Assembly: GCF_016651435.1 (NCBI RefSeq) | Contig: NZ_JAEPRJ010000001.1 | Span: 434,001 to 498,000, forward strand | Reading direction: 5' to 3' | Length of the DNA: 64,000 bases | Source of the DNA: Catonella massiliensis | GTDB lineage: Bacteria; Bacillota; Clostridia; Lachnospirales; Lachnospiraceae | Shown here: piece by piece, positions 53,734 through 63,073 of the stretch | Layout: the number at the start of each line of letters is the position of its first letter | Numbering within the stretch: the first letter of the stretch is position 1 | Position numbers and translations under genes: made by a program | The notes under the pieces: model-generated | Database searches by the model: none | Told to the model about the DNA's origin: nothing | What the model saw: only the letters and a program-made list of their open reading frames with translations

Positions 53734-53760
53734 TTTGTCCTCCTTCTTGCCATTTGGCAA

Positions 53761-54131
53761 AACTAAACTTGATAGGATGATGATAACATTTTTAGAGGAT
53801 TAATTCTACATGTAAAATAACTAAAATTGTGTGCAATTTAATTGAATGCTTTGTTTATTTTTAAATACACATAATCTGTGGTAGACTGTAGATAGTACAG
53901 ACAGCCGATATATTTGTTAATATGTGTAAGCAGCCACTTTTGAAAGGATTGCATAATATAATTAAACAGCTGTTTATATGATTAGGCTTGCTAAACTCCT
54001 AAAATGCCCCTATAATGTTATTAGGTAGTTTTGTGCCCTAAGAGATAACAGTATTTTTAGGTATTGCGGGAAATAACATCAGCAATTCTTTATCAGTGAT
54101 ACTATATAATATGACTTAAGGATGGTGGATT
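53761..54131. other. Intergenic region between gpx and the CdaR-type gene
   Basis: 370 bp, AT-rich, with the promoters of two divergent genes expected. A TATAAT lies at 54105-54110 with no good -35; nothing convincing is seen for gpx. No gene, repeat or RNA recognised. Confidence 0.5.
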
Positions 54132-55295
54132 ATGAGCGAAGATATAATAAAAGAACTTGAAATGTTAAAAAAACTGATAAGCTTAAGTATGGAAAGCAGA
54201 AATGAAGAGGCGGTCTTGGAATATATGCACTCTCTTTTTGCCTGCGACTTTATATTTTTTAATTACATAAATAACACGAGAGTAATAATGGGTGAGGAGA
54301 AAAATGTAGACCTCTCAAACTGTTATGAGTATCAGATTAGCTTAAATGCAGAAGTGCTTGGTAAGTTTTCTATGAACATATTAGAGAAGGACATCACAGA
54401 TACGCAAAAGAAAGCACTTGTATACGTGGGTGATTTGTATATTCTTATGCATAAGGAGAAATTCTCCGAGGATAGGGTGGATAAGGACCTGAAGCAGGAA
54501 CTGGTGCTTGATATATGTACCGGCAATATCAAGTCCCGCGAAGAGTTCAATATCAGATGTAAATTAAACGGCTGGGATATGAAGGACAATGTGGTGGTGG
54601 TTATCTTTGACCTTGACGAATACAAGAAGAAAACTGTTGACCTAAAGGAGTCAAGTGGGAAAATCGAAGTAGTCAAGGAAAAGATGTTTAGGGACCTCAG
54701 AAATAATTTTCTGAACGTGGGCATGACATTCTACTATTATCAAAACAGCGACAGCATTATATTTATATTTGAATTTGACAATAATTATCTGCATAACAAA
54801 GATAGCGTATTTAAGCGTGTTATGGAGGATTCTAAAGAAAATTACGGATTTACTTATACAATTGGTATAGGAAGGACTATAAATAATATCTTCGATACGC
54901 CGATATCTTATACAGAGGCAAGAGAAGCAGTAAAAATTGGCCGTAGTATGCTTGGACTTGGAATGATACACGAATACAAGGATTTGGAGTTGTTCTCGCT
55001 TCTTAATAACGCTGTAAATAAGGATATATTGGCGGGTGAGCTTATGCGCCCTATCCGAAAACTTATAGAGTATGACAGAGAAAATGAGACAGAGTATTAT
55101 ATCTTCCTTAAGGAGCTTATCAATGCAAACTGGAGTCTTACGAGGGCTTCAGAAAACAACTACATCCATTATAACACTGCAAAATACAGACTTAAAAAGA
55201 CAGAAGAGATTATGGAGCTTCAGACTGACGGTGCCAACGCCAGATTTAAGTTAGAGCTTGCCCTTAGGCTGTATGAATTAAAAAATATGGTATAA
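54132..55295 (+). CDS. PucR/CdaR-type transcriptional regulator
   Basis: 387 residues. N-terminal region of ~130 residues without a clear signature (possible sensor), a central CdaR GGDEF-like domain (about 140-275; TYTIGIGRTINN, SYTEAREAVKIGRSM), and a C-terminal PucR HTH (about 325-383; LINANWSLTRASENNYIHYN, then TAKYRLKKTEEI). Such proteins usually control a nearby catabolic operon; here the next gene is a diguanylate cyclase, 30 nt away. Confidence 0.85.
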   Translation: MSEDIIKELEMLKKLISLSMESRNEEAVLEYMHSLFACDFIFFNYINNTRVIMGEEKNVDLSNCYEYQISLNAEVLGKFSMNILEKDITDTQKKALVYVGDLYILMHKEKFSEDRVDKDLKQELVLDICTGNIKSREEFNIRCKLNGWDMKDNVVVVIFDLDEYKKKTVDLKESSGKIEVVKEKMFRDLRNNFLNVGMTFYYYQNSDSIIFIFEFDNNYLHNKDSVFKRVMEDSKENYGFTYTIGIGRTINNIFDTPISYTEAREAVKIGRSMLGLGMIHEYKDLELFSLLNNAVNKDILAGELMRPIRKLIEYDRENETEYYIFLKELINANWSLTRASENNYIHYNTAKYRLKKTEEIMELQTDGANARFKLELALRLYELKNMV

Positions 55296-55325
55296 GCAGG
55301 TAGTTCTGCTTTTGTGGAGATAATA

Positions 55326-56750
55326 ATGGGAAAATATAAGAAAGTCGGGAAAAAGACTGACAAAGGCTGGAATGTAAGTACAATCAGCACGAAGGTTGTT
55401 GTTGCAGGAATTCTTATTTCAATTATTATTGTATTTTTCGTTAGTTTTATAGTATCGGGCACTATCAGAAATCTTGAAGAAAAGCTCATAGGAAGCCGAC
55501 TTGAAGCTGATATGAACTATGTAAAGGATTTGATTTCAAATCATGATGATACTGCAAGATGGAATGTAAAAGGAGATACCATTTACTTCGGAGATACTGA
55601 AATCGGTGATGGAACAAGAGAAAAAGCCAACCTGGAGCCTTTCTTAGAGCATTACTCAAAGACAGGAATACTTTCGTATGTCTTCCTTAAGGTAAGGGAT
55701 GACGACCCGAGGCTGTTCGCTGCAAGGAAACAAAAGCTTCCATACGAACCGGCGCATTATTTTAGAGTTGCAGGTAGTACCCTTGGTGAAGATGGTGTTT
55801 CTATTCTAGGTACATTTATAACAAAAAATGTTGCTGAAGGACTTGACAGATCCGGTGAGTATAAAGGTGAGGCAAATGTTGCAGGTAGTGCGATATACTG
55901 CCTTTACAGAGTACTTAAGGATAGTGACGATAAGGTCATAGGTGCAATGGTTGTCGGACGTAATGTAGATGATATGAACAGGGAAGTTGGTAAGGCTGTT
56001 GTGAAGGTAGCTTTATTTACACTTTTTGTCATTGCCATCATCATTGGTATCATTTTCATCGTCATTTATCAATTCTTAAATACAATAAAGAGCATAGCCT
56101 ATTATCTAAAGCAGCTTGAGGTAGGGATAATACCTGACAACAGGCTTGAGATAAAGTCGTTTGCAGAGATGAACCTTGTAGCTGAGAGTATCAACAACCT
56201 CGTGAGGTATATGAGGGAAAACAGTGACTTACAGAGAAAATCAGAAATGGATGCCCTTACAGAGCTTCCAAACAGGATGTCATACGACCAATACTCGGAA
56301 GACCTTGAGAAATATCTTCGTGCCAATCCAAGATCTCTTGGTGTTGAAATACTCGATATAGATTATTTTAAACAGTTTAACGACAACTACGGACACCAAA
56401 TGGGAGATGAGTGCATACGTATGATTGCAGGAGTTCTGCTAAAACTCACCCAGGAGCATCCTAAGGTGTATGCAGCCAGGTACGGAGGGGATGAGTTCGT
56501 TATCATCTACCCTGGCTCATTGCACAGTGAAATAGAGACCATGGTGAAAGAATTAAAGAAGAATGTGCAGAAGATGGCTATGGAGCACAAGCATTCAAAA
56601 GCTTCAGATGTCGTTACAATTACACAGGGAGTTTGCTTTGATATATTTTCACCTTATGCTTCTATCTCGGATTTCCTTAAGAGAGCGGATGATGCACTCT
56701 ATGAGGAAAAGAAGATTAGAAGAAACAGTTATAGGATAGTACAGCTCTAA
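55326..56750 (+). CDS. Membrane diguanylate cyclase with extracellular cache-type sensor
   Basis: 474 residues from ATG 55326 (GGAG at 7 nt). Two helices (about 22-44 and 218-242) enclose a ~170-residue extracellular sensor of sCache type. The linker and GGDEF domain follow: DALTELPNRMSYD, ILDIDYFKQFNDNYGHQMGD (metal Asp), and ARYGGDEFVIIYPG with the full GGDEF. The inhibitory RxxD I-site five residues before GGDEF is absent (HPKV), so feedback inhibition by c-di-GMP is unlikely. Probably co-transcribed with the regulator upstream. Confidence 0.9.
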   Translation: MGKYKKVGKKTDKGWNVSTISTKVVVAGILISIIIVFFVSFIVSGTIRNLEEKLIGSRLEADMNYVKDLISNHDDTARWNVKGDTIYFGDTEIGDGTREKANLEPFLEHYSKTGILSYVFLKVRDDDPRLFAARKQKLPYEPAHYFRVAGSTLGEDGVSILGTFITKNVAEGLDRSGEYKGEANVAGSAIYCLYRVLKDSDDKVIGAMVVGRNVDDMNREVGKAVVKVALFTLFVIAIIIGIIFIVIYQFLNTIKSIAYYLKQLEVGIIPDNRLEIKSFAEMNLVAESINNLVRYMRENSDLQRKSEMDALTELPNRMSYDQYSEDLEKYLRANPRSLGVEILDIDYFKQFNDNYGHQMGDECIRMIAGVLLKLTQEHPKVYAARYGGDEFVIIYPGSLHSEIETMVKELKKNVQKMAMEHKHSKASDVVTITQGVCFDIFSPYASISDFLKRADDALYEEKKIRRNSYRIVQL

Positions 56751-56799
56751 AAGACTTGACATTCCTTTCATAAACATATATCATTTACTTTATCAAATA

Positions 56800-57050
56800 A
56801 TAAAGACTTTGAAGGTGCAGCCTTTTGGCACAGGGAAAGGGAGTCATACAGAGAGAGGAAACGCTTGCTGGAAGTTTTCTTATGCAACCCCGATTCTGAC
56901 ATTCACACCCGAGTTGTGAGGCTTAAATCATAGAGAGTAGGCTTCATCGGCAGCAGCCGTTATCTGCAAAAGAGTGCTTATCTTAGGATAGGAACCAGGG
57001 TGGTAACACGGATAATTCGCCCCTGCTTTAAGCAGGGGCTTTTATTATTT
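56800..57050 (+). promoter_or_regulatory. T-box riboswitch leader of pheS
   Basis: The T-box sequence ACCAGGGTGGTAACACGG (56994-57011) is followed by terminator GCCCCTGC-ttta-GCAGGGGC and TTTTATTATTT (57019-57050). The upstream part has the stem I/stem III pattern, with AGTG and GAGAGAGG segments. By gene content it senses uncharged tRNA-Phe; the TTC in ggcttcatcgg (56940-56950) is one candidate specifier, not proven. Confidence 0.88.
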
Positions 57051-57088
57051 AATAGGAAATTCCTACGGAATTTCCTATTAAATAATAA
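57042..57088. repeat. Perfect 22-bp inverted repeat
   Basis: Two 22-nt arms (57042-57063 and 57067-57088) match exactly around a 3-nt loop, tac. It overlaps the T run of the T-box terminator and sits 45 bp before pheS. Its centre is GGAAATTCC-tac-GGAATTTCC. Confidence 0.85.
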
Positions 57089-57132
57089 CTCTCCGAGGAT
57101 GCCACAGTTTATAACACGATATGGAGGATAAC

Positions 57133-58152
57133 ATGAAAGAGAAATTACAGGAAATTATGGAGTCTGCCCTTAAGCAGATAGAAGAGGCTGTGGACGGCGA
57201 TAAGTTAAATGACGCCAGAGTTTACTTCCTTGGTAAAAAGGGTGAACTTACACAGGTATTAAAAAGTCTCAAGGATGTAGCTCCTGAGGACAGGCCGAAG
57301 GTAGGACAGCTCGTTAATGAGGCAAGAGAGGCTATAGAAAAGAGACTTGAAGAGCGTAAAAAAGAGTTTGAAAAGAAGATGTTAGACCTTAAGCTTGCCA
57401 CAGAGACTATAGATGTTACCCTTCCTGCCAAAAAGCCTATGATAGGCCATAGACATCCAAACACCATAGCCCTCGATGAGGTTAAAAAAATCTTTATAGG
57501 TATGGGTTATCAGGTAGTTGACGGCCCTGAAATAGAGTTTGATTATTATAACTTTGAGGCTCTTAACATTCCTGCTAACCACCCTGCAAAGGATGAACAG
57601 GACACCTTCTATATCAATGACAAGCTCTTACTCCGTACCCAGACTTCATCAGTTCAGGTACATGTTATGGAAAAACAGAAACCTCCTATCAGGATAATAG
57701 CACCTGGCAGGGTGTTTCGTTCAGACGAGGTGGATGCGACACATTCTCCTTCCTTCCACCAGGTAGAGGGCCTTGTCATTGATAAAAATGTTACCTTTGC
57801 AGACCTTAAGGGAACTCTTGCTGAGTTCGCAAGAAGAATATTTGGAGAAAATACCAAGGTTAAATTCAGACCACACCACTTTCCTTTCACTGAGCCTTCT
57901 GCAGAAATGGATGTGTCCTGCTTTAAGTGTGGAGGAAAAGGCTGCCGCTTCTGTAAAAATGAAGGCTGGATAGAGATTCTTGGCTGCGGTATGGTACATC
58001 CTCACGTGCTTGAGATGCGTGGGATAGATCCTAAGGAATACCAGGGCTTTGCCTTTGGTATCGGTCTTGAAAGAATAGCCCTCCTTAAGTACGAGGTAGA
58101 CGATATGCGTCTTCTCTATGAGAATGATGTGCGCTTCTTAAGGCAGTTCTAA
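57133..58152 (+). CDS. pheS: Phenylalanine--tRNA ligase alpha subunit
   Basis: 339 residues from ATG 57133 (GGAGG at 6 nt), the usual length; an ATG 12 nt upstream lies before the ribosome site. N-terminal coiled coil (1-85), then class II core: HPNTIALDEVKKIF, FDYYNFEALNIPANHPA (motif 1/2 region), RIIAPGRVFRSDEVDATHSP (motif 2), and FGIGLERIALLKY (motif 3). The Phe pocket residues GxGMVHPHVL are present. Works as an alpha2beta2 tetramer with PheT. Confidence 0.97.
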   Translation: MKEKLQEIMESALKQIEEAVDGDKLNDARVYFLGKKGELTQVLKSLKDVAPEDRPKVGQLVNEAREAIEKRLEERKKEFEKKMLDLKLATETIDVTLPAKKPMIGHRHPNTIALDEVKKIFIGMGYQVVDGPEIEFDYYNFEALNIPANHPAKDEQDTFYINDKLLLRTQTSSVQVHVMEKQKPPIRIIAPGRVFRSDEVDATHSPSFHQVEGLVIDKNVTFADLKGTLAEFARRIFGENTKVKFRPHHFPFTEPSAEMDVSCFKCGGKGCRFCKNEGWIEILGCGMVHPHVLEMRGIDPKEYQGFAFGIGLERIALLKYEVDDMRLLYENDVRFLRQF

Positions 58153-58324
58153 GCTCAGTCTAAGCTGGAACAGTAAGAGTGAAAGCTTAGGCTATTAATG
58201 CTATATAGAAAAGAGCTTTAATTATAAAACAGGAAACAATAAAGATGATTATTAAAAGACTATTATATCTGTATGATACTATGCTTATGAATAATCATTA
58301 TTTAGGATAAAGTCTAAAAGTAAA

Positions 58325-58380
58325 AAGCCGGAATTCTGCACAGCGTGATTCTACAGCTTTAGGATGTGCGGATACGGCTT
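58325..58380 (+). other. Possible structured leader before pheT
   Basis: AAGCCG pairs with CGGCTT and, inside it, TGCAC with GTGCG/TGTGC, leaving a ~22-nt loop. It ends 20 nt before the pheT ribosome site. The rest of the pheS-pheT gap (58153-58324) shows nothing recognisable. Confidence 0.4.
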
Positions 58381-58406
58381 AAAACAGGTAGGAAGAGGAG
58401 AATAAC

Positions 58407-60845
58407 ATGAATACACCTTTATCATGGATAAAAGAAATGGTGCCGGGGCTTGACTGCACACCGGCAGAATATATGGATGCAATGACTCTTAGCGGTACCA
58501 AGGCTGAAAGCGCCCAGTATTTTGATAAGAATCTTGACAAGATAGTAGTAGGAAGAATCAACAAGATAGAAAGACACCCTGATGCGGATAAGTTAGTTAT
58601 ATGCCAGGTTCAGATTGATGAGGATGGGAAAGAAATACAGATAGTTACAGGTGCACCTAATGCCTTTGAAGGTGCTGTAGTTCCCGTAGTGCTTGATGGA
58701 GGAAGGGTAGCCTGTGACCATTCAGGAAATAAGCCGGGGGAAGGCTTTGTTATAAAGGCAGGAAAGCTAAGAGGAGTAGACTCAGCGGGCATGATGTGCT
58801 CTATAGACGAGCTTGGCAGGGATAAGACCTATTACCCTGAGGCAGACGAGGAAGGGCTTTACATTTTCAACAAAATCGAGGGCGGGAGTAAGCTTAAGCT
58901 TGGAAGCGATGCCCTTATCCCACTTGGACTTAGAGACGCTCTTGTAGAATACGAAGTAACCAGCAACAGAGTGGACTGCTTTGGTATGGAAGGTATAGCA
59001 AGAGAGGCCGCAGCCACCTTCCGTAAGGAGTTTAAGCCTCCTGTGATTAAAGAAACAGGTAACAATGAAAAGGCAGAAGACTATATTTCAGTTGAAATAA
59101 AAGATAATGAACTTTGCAAGCGTTATGTTGCGAGGGTGGTTAAGAATGTAAAGATAGCCCCATCCCCTCTTTGGATGCAGAGAAAGCTCTCCGCAGTAGG
59201 TATCCGCCCTATCAACAACATAGTAGACATAACCAACTATGTGATGACTGAGCTTAGCCAGCCTATGCATGCCTATGACATTGACACTATCGATGAGAGG
59301 AAGATAGTGGTGGAAAGGGCAGCAAACGGAGAGAAATTCACTACACTTGACGGAGTAGAAAGAGAGCTTGACGATACAGTTTTGCTTATAAAGGACGGCA
59401 AGAAGGCGGTAGGCATAGCAGGAATAATGGGTGGAGAGAATTCCAAGATAAATGAAGGCCTTAATACTGTTCTCTTAGAGGCTGCCTGCTTTGATGGCAC
59501 CAATATCCGCCTTTCAAGCAAGAAAATAGGCCTTAGAACTGATGCCTCAGGTAAGTTTGAAAAGGGGCTTCATCCTGAGACAGCCCTTCTTGCCATGAAC
59601 CGCGCCTGCACCCTCATAGAGGAGATAGGTGCCGGAGAGGTCGCCTGCGGCGTAGTTGATGTATACCCTGTAAAAGAGGGCGACAGAGAGGTAGAATTTG
59701 ACCTTGATGCCTGCAACCGTCTGCTTGGAACAAGTATTAGCCTTGATATGGCGAGAGAGTATTTTGACAGGCTTGGTATCAAGATAAATGATGACTTAAA
59801 GAGTGTAGTAGTACCTTACTTTAGGCAGGATTTACTGCGTAATGCAGACCTGGCAGAGGAGCTTGCAAGATTCTTTGGCTATGACAAGATACCTACCACC
59901 CTTCCAAGTGGCGAGTCCACGGCAGGCGGAGAGACCTTTGGCATGGAAATAGAGGGTAAGGCAAGGGAGCTTGCAGAGCAGTTCGGCTTCTGCGAGGGTA
60001 TGACCTTCTCCTTTGAGAGCCCTAAGGTATTTGACAGGCTTTTGCTTCCTTTAGATGCAAAGGAAAGAGAGGCCATAGAGATAAAGAACCCTCTTGGTGA
60101 GGACTATTCCATTATGCGTACTCAGATAATAAACGGTATGCTCACGTCACTTGGAACCAACTCAGCAAGAAGAAATAAGAATGTAAGGCTTTATGAGATA
60201 TCCAATATTTACCTCGCAAAGAAACTTCCTCTAGAAGACTATCCTGAGGAGAGAAAGCAGTTCTGCCTAGGTATGTACGGAGAAGGCGATTTCTTCGTGC
60301 TTAAGGGAGTGATAGAGGAGTTTTTATACAAGGTAGGCATGAAGAAGCTACCTTCCTACAACGCTGATGCAGGCAAGACCTTCCTCCATCCTGGCAGACA
60401 GGCTCTGATTATCTATGAGGATGCGGTGGTTGGATATTTTGGAGAGGTACACCCTCTTGTTCAGGAGGCCTACGGTATAGCTGAGAGAACCTATGTAGCC
60501 AACATAGACCTTAGTGTCATCTGTAAAAAGGCTAATTTTACCGTAAAATACGAAGGTATAGCCAAATTCCCATCAGTTGTACGTGACATAAGTCTTGTGA
60601 TGGATAAGAGCCTTACAGCGGGAGAGATAGAAAAAATTATCAGATCTGAGAGCGGAGCTATATTGGAAAGCCTCGAACTCTTCGATATATATGAGGGAGA
60701 GAGAATTGGTGCTGACAAGAAGTCAATGGCTTATTCAATCACCTTCAGAAATAAAGAGAAAACCCTTGAAGAATCAGAGATAAGCGCTGTTATGGAGAAG
60801 ATTCTTAAGGGCCTTCAGACTATAGGAGCAGTACTTAGAAGCTAA
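58407..60845 (+). CDS. pheT: Phenylalanine--tRNA ligase beta subunit
   Basis: 812 residues, usual length. tRNA-binding EMAP-like domain (about 40-150; VVGRINKIERHPDADKLVIC), B3/B4 editing domain (about 210-395; IRPINNIVDITNYVM), B5 domain, pseudo-catalytic core (about 480-680) and a C-terminal anticodon-binding domain (about 715-812; KFPSVVRDISLVMDKS). Edits Tyr-tRNA-Phe and binds the anticodon. The 254-bp gap from pheS is unusually long for this pair. AAGAGGAG site. Confidence 0.97.
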   Translation: MNTPLSWIKEMVPGLDCTPAEYMDAMTLSGTKAESAQYFDKNLDKIVVGRINKIERHPDADKLVICQVQIDEDGKEIQIVTGAPNAFEGAVVPVVLDGGRVACDHSGNKPGEGFVIKAGKLRGVDSAGMMCSIDELGRDKTYYPEADEEGLYIFNKIEGGSKLKLGSDALIPLGLRDALVEYEVTSNRVDCFGMEGIAREAAATFRKEFKPPVIKETGNNEKAEDYISVEIKDNELCKRYVARVVKNVKIAPSPLWMQRKLSAVGIRPINNIVDITNYVMTELSQPMHAYDIDTIDERKIVVERAANGEKFTTLDGVERELDDTVLLIKDGKKAVGIAGIMGGENSKINEGLNTVLLEAACFDGTNIRLSSKKIGLRTDASGKFEKGLHPETALLAMNRACTLIEEIGAGEVACGVVDVYPVKEGDREVEFDLDACNRLLGTSISLDMAREYFDRLGIKINDDLKSVVVPYFRQDLLRNADLAEELARFFGYDKIPTTLPSGESTAGGETFGMEIEGKARELAEQFGFCEGMTFSFESPKVFDRLLLPLDAKEREAIEIKNPLGEDYSIMRTQIINGMLTSLGTNSARRNKNVRLYEISNIYLAKKLPLEDYPEERKQFCLGMYGEGDFFVLKGVIEEFLYKVGMKKLPSYNADAGKTFLHPGRQALIIYEDAVVGYFGEVHPLVQEAYGIAERTYVANIDLSVICKKANFTVKYEGIAKFPSVVRDISLVMDKSLTAGEIEKIIRSESGAILESLELFDIYEGERIGADKKSMAYSITFRNKEKTLEESEISAVMEKILKGLQTIGAVLRS

Positions 60846-60915
60846 GTTTATGGTTGCAAATCATGCCAAAATAGTGGATAATGTGATTAGATTAATAGCA
60901 TAGGGAGAAGAAGGC

Positions 60916-62427
60916 ATGAATAATGATTTTAAAGCGCTTAAGCCATATCTTGACAAAGCTATGGCTATGAATACTGCTATGGCACTCTTTGAGTGGGATA
61001 CAGAAACTCTTGCACCAAAGGCGGCTGTTGACCAGACTGCCAAGGTCTTAGGAGTGCTTGCAGGAGAGTCCTACAATGCCGTTATGAATGATGAAGTAAA
61101 GGATATCGTATACAGGCTATCAAAGGACGTTGAAGAAGGAAAAGACGAAGGACTTAGCAAGGTAGAAAAGGGAATAGTTAAACAGCTTAAAAAGGATTAT
61201 GAGATGCTTGAAAAGATACCTGCTAACGAGTATCAGGCATTTTCCGAGCTTCAGGCTGTAGGAGCGTCAAGATGGGCAGAGGCCAAGAAAGCTGATGATT
61301 TTGATAAGTTCCTTCCTACCCTTAAATCACTTATAGAATATTCAAGAAAGTTTGCGGGCTATAGAGTTAAGCCTGGCGAAAAGCCTTATGATGTGCTCTT
61401 AAATGACTACGAGGAGGGCTTTAACCAGGAGATACTTGACAAATTCTTCGGTAAGCTTAAGGAGGCTATAGTTCCTCTGCTTAAGAAGATAAAGGAAAAA
61501 CCACAGGTTGAGTATGAATTCCTTTTTAAGGACTACCCTGTGGGTAAACAGAGGGAGTTTAGCAGGTTCTTAGCTGAATATGTGGGATTTGCTCCGGATA
61601 AGGGAGTGATTGCTGAAAGTGAGCATCCTTTTACAAACAGCCTTCACAATAAGGATGTAAGAATAACGAACCATTATTATGAGAACAATCTGGAAAGCGC
61701 TATCTTTTCGATTATCCACGAAGCAGGACATGGCATATATGAGATGAATATACCTGATGAACTTACCCAGACCATTGTCGGGGAAGGCTCATCAATGGGG
61801 CTTCATGAGTCACAGTCAAGATTCTGTGAGAACATTATCGGAAGAAGCAAGGCTTTTTGGGAGCCTATCTATGGGAAGCTTGTCTCTACCTTCCCAGAGC
61901 AGCTAAAGGATGTGGACCTTGATAAGTTTATAACAGCCATTAACCGTACAGAGCCCGGACTTATCCGTACAGAGGCAGATGAGCTGACTTACAGCTTACA
62001 CGTGCTTGTACGCTACGAGGTAGAAAAGAAGATATTTAATGAGGACTACCCTGTAGAAAAACTGCCGGAGCTTTGGAATGATTTATACGAAGAATACCTT
62101 GGCATACGCCCTGACACATATAAGGACGGCATCCTTCAGGATGTACACTGGTCAGGTGGAAGCTTCGGCTACTTTTCCAGTTACGCCCTTGGCAATGCAA
62201 TCGGTGCAGAGCTTTACCACCAGATGAAGAAGGAGCTTGACTTTGACGGCCTGTTAAGAAGGGGTGAGGTGTCAAAGATTATGAACTGGCTAAAAGAAAA
62301 GGTTCATAAATACGGAAAACTTAAGAATACAAACGAGATACTTCTTTTAGCTACGGGTGAGGAATTCAACGCAGATTATTATATTGATTATCTCACTGAA
62401 AAGTTCACTAAGGAATACGGACTATAA
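60916..62427 (+). CDS. Carboxypeptidase M32 (thermostable carboxypeptidase 1 family)
   Basis: 503 residues, cytoplasmic. Zinc motif HEAGHGIYEM (about 273-282) with the third ligand Glu in SMGLHESQSRFCENIIGRS, plus the family block IRTEADELTYSLHVLVRYEVE and DVHWSGGSFGYF. Releases C-terminal residues from peptides. Start ATG with AGGGAGAAG. Confidence 0.94.
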   Translation: MNNDFKALKPYLDKAMAMNTAMALFEWDTETLAPKAAVDQTAKVLGVLAGESYNAVMNDEVKDIVYRLSKDVEEGKDEGLSKVEKGIVKQLKKDYEMLEKIPANEYQAFSELQAVGASRWAEAKKADDFDKFLPTLKSLIEYSRKFAGYRVKPGEKPYDVLLNDYEEGFNQEILDKFFGKLKEAIVPLLKKIKEKPQVEYEFLFKDYPVGKQREFSRFLAEYVGFAPDKGVIAESEHPFTNSLHNKDVRITNHYYENNLESAIFSIIHEAGHGIYEMNIPDELTQTIVGEGSSMGLHESQSRFCENIIGRSKAFWEPIYGKLVSTFPEQLKDVDLDKFITAINRTEPGLIRTEADELTYSLHVLVRYEVEKKIFNEDYPVEKLPELWNDLYEEYLGIRPDTYKDGILQDVHWSGGSFGYFSSYALGNAIGAELYHQMKKELDFDGLLRRGEVSKIMNWLKEKVHKYGKLKNTNEILLLATGEEFNADYYIDYLTEKFTKEYGL

Positions 62428-62436
62428 GGATGTATA

Positions 62437-62889
62437 ATGAGAAAATTCATTGAGAAGAACAAAAACCTGCTTATAGGCATAGTTTTTATTGTTTACCTGC
62501 TTGCCCTAGGCTATCACTTATTCCTTAGTGACAGCCTGGGCAAGAGGGAAATATCAGATATCTACAGGTACAACTTTACCCTGTTTAAGGAGATAACCAG
62601 ATACATTGAGAACATCAATGTTATAGGTGCAAGACTGGTTATATTAAATCTTGCAGGGAATGTATTTGCATTTGTACCGTTTGGATTGTTGGTGGGTTAT
62701 TTTTTAAGAAAAAATAAGTTTACATTTATAAAAACAGCCCTGCTTGGCCTTGCCTTTACAGTGCTTATAGAGGGGATTCAGCTGGTGACGAAGGTAGGCA
62801 TCTGTGACATAGATGATGTGGTATTAAATACTGCCGGAGTTGTGATAGGTGCGGTGGCTGCTAAGTTTATTTTTAGAACTAAAAAATAA
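62437..62889 (+). CDS. VanZ family membrane protein
   Basis: 150 residues, four helices (about 9-27, 66-86, 95-115, 128-146). Family motif NLAGNVFAFVPFGLLVGYF (about 70-88) and IEGIQLVTKVGICDIDDVVLN. VanZ relatives confer low-level glycopeptide (teicoplanin) resistance in some bacteria, but most chromosomal members have no proven role. Starts 10 nt after the carboxypeptidase stop. Confidence 0.9.
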   Translation: MRKFIEKNKNLLIGIVFIVYLLALGYHLFLSDSLGKREISDIYRYNFTLFKEITRYIENINVIGARLVILNLAGNVFAFVPFGLLVGYFLRKNKFTFIKTALLGLAFTVLIEGIQLVTKVGICDIDDVVLNTAGVVIGAVAAKFIFRTKK

Positions 62890-62914
62890 AAAAAGGTACC
62901 GATAAACGGTACCT
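62884..62914 (-). terminator. Terminator of tRNA-Arg
   Basis: Minus strand: AGGTACCG-tttat-CGGTACCT, then a long T run TTTTTTATTTTTT. The hairpin also lies just after the vanZ-like gene on the plus strand. Confidence 0.88.
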
Positions 62915-62918
62915 GATA

Positions 62919-62992
<74 letters not shown>

Positions 62993-63073
62993 AAAATTGT
63001 CGAACGAGTAATATTGTAGCACAATGATTCTTATTTGTAAAGTAAAAAAATCATTTTGAAAGGAAATATAAAA

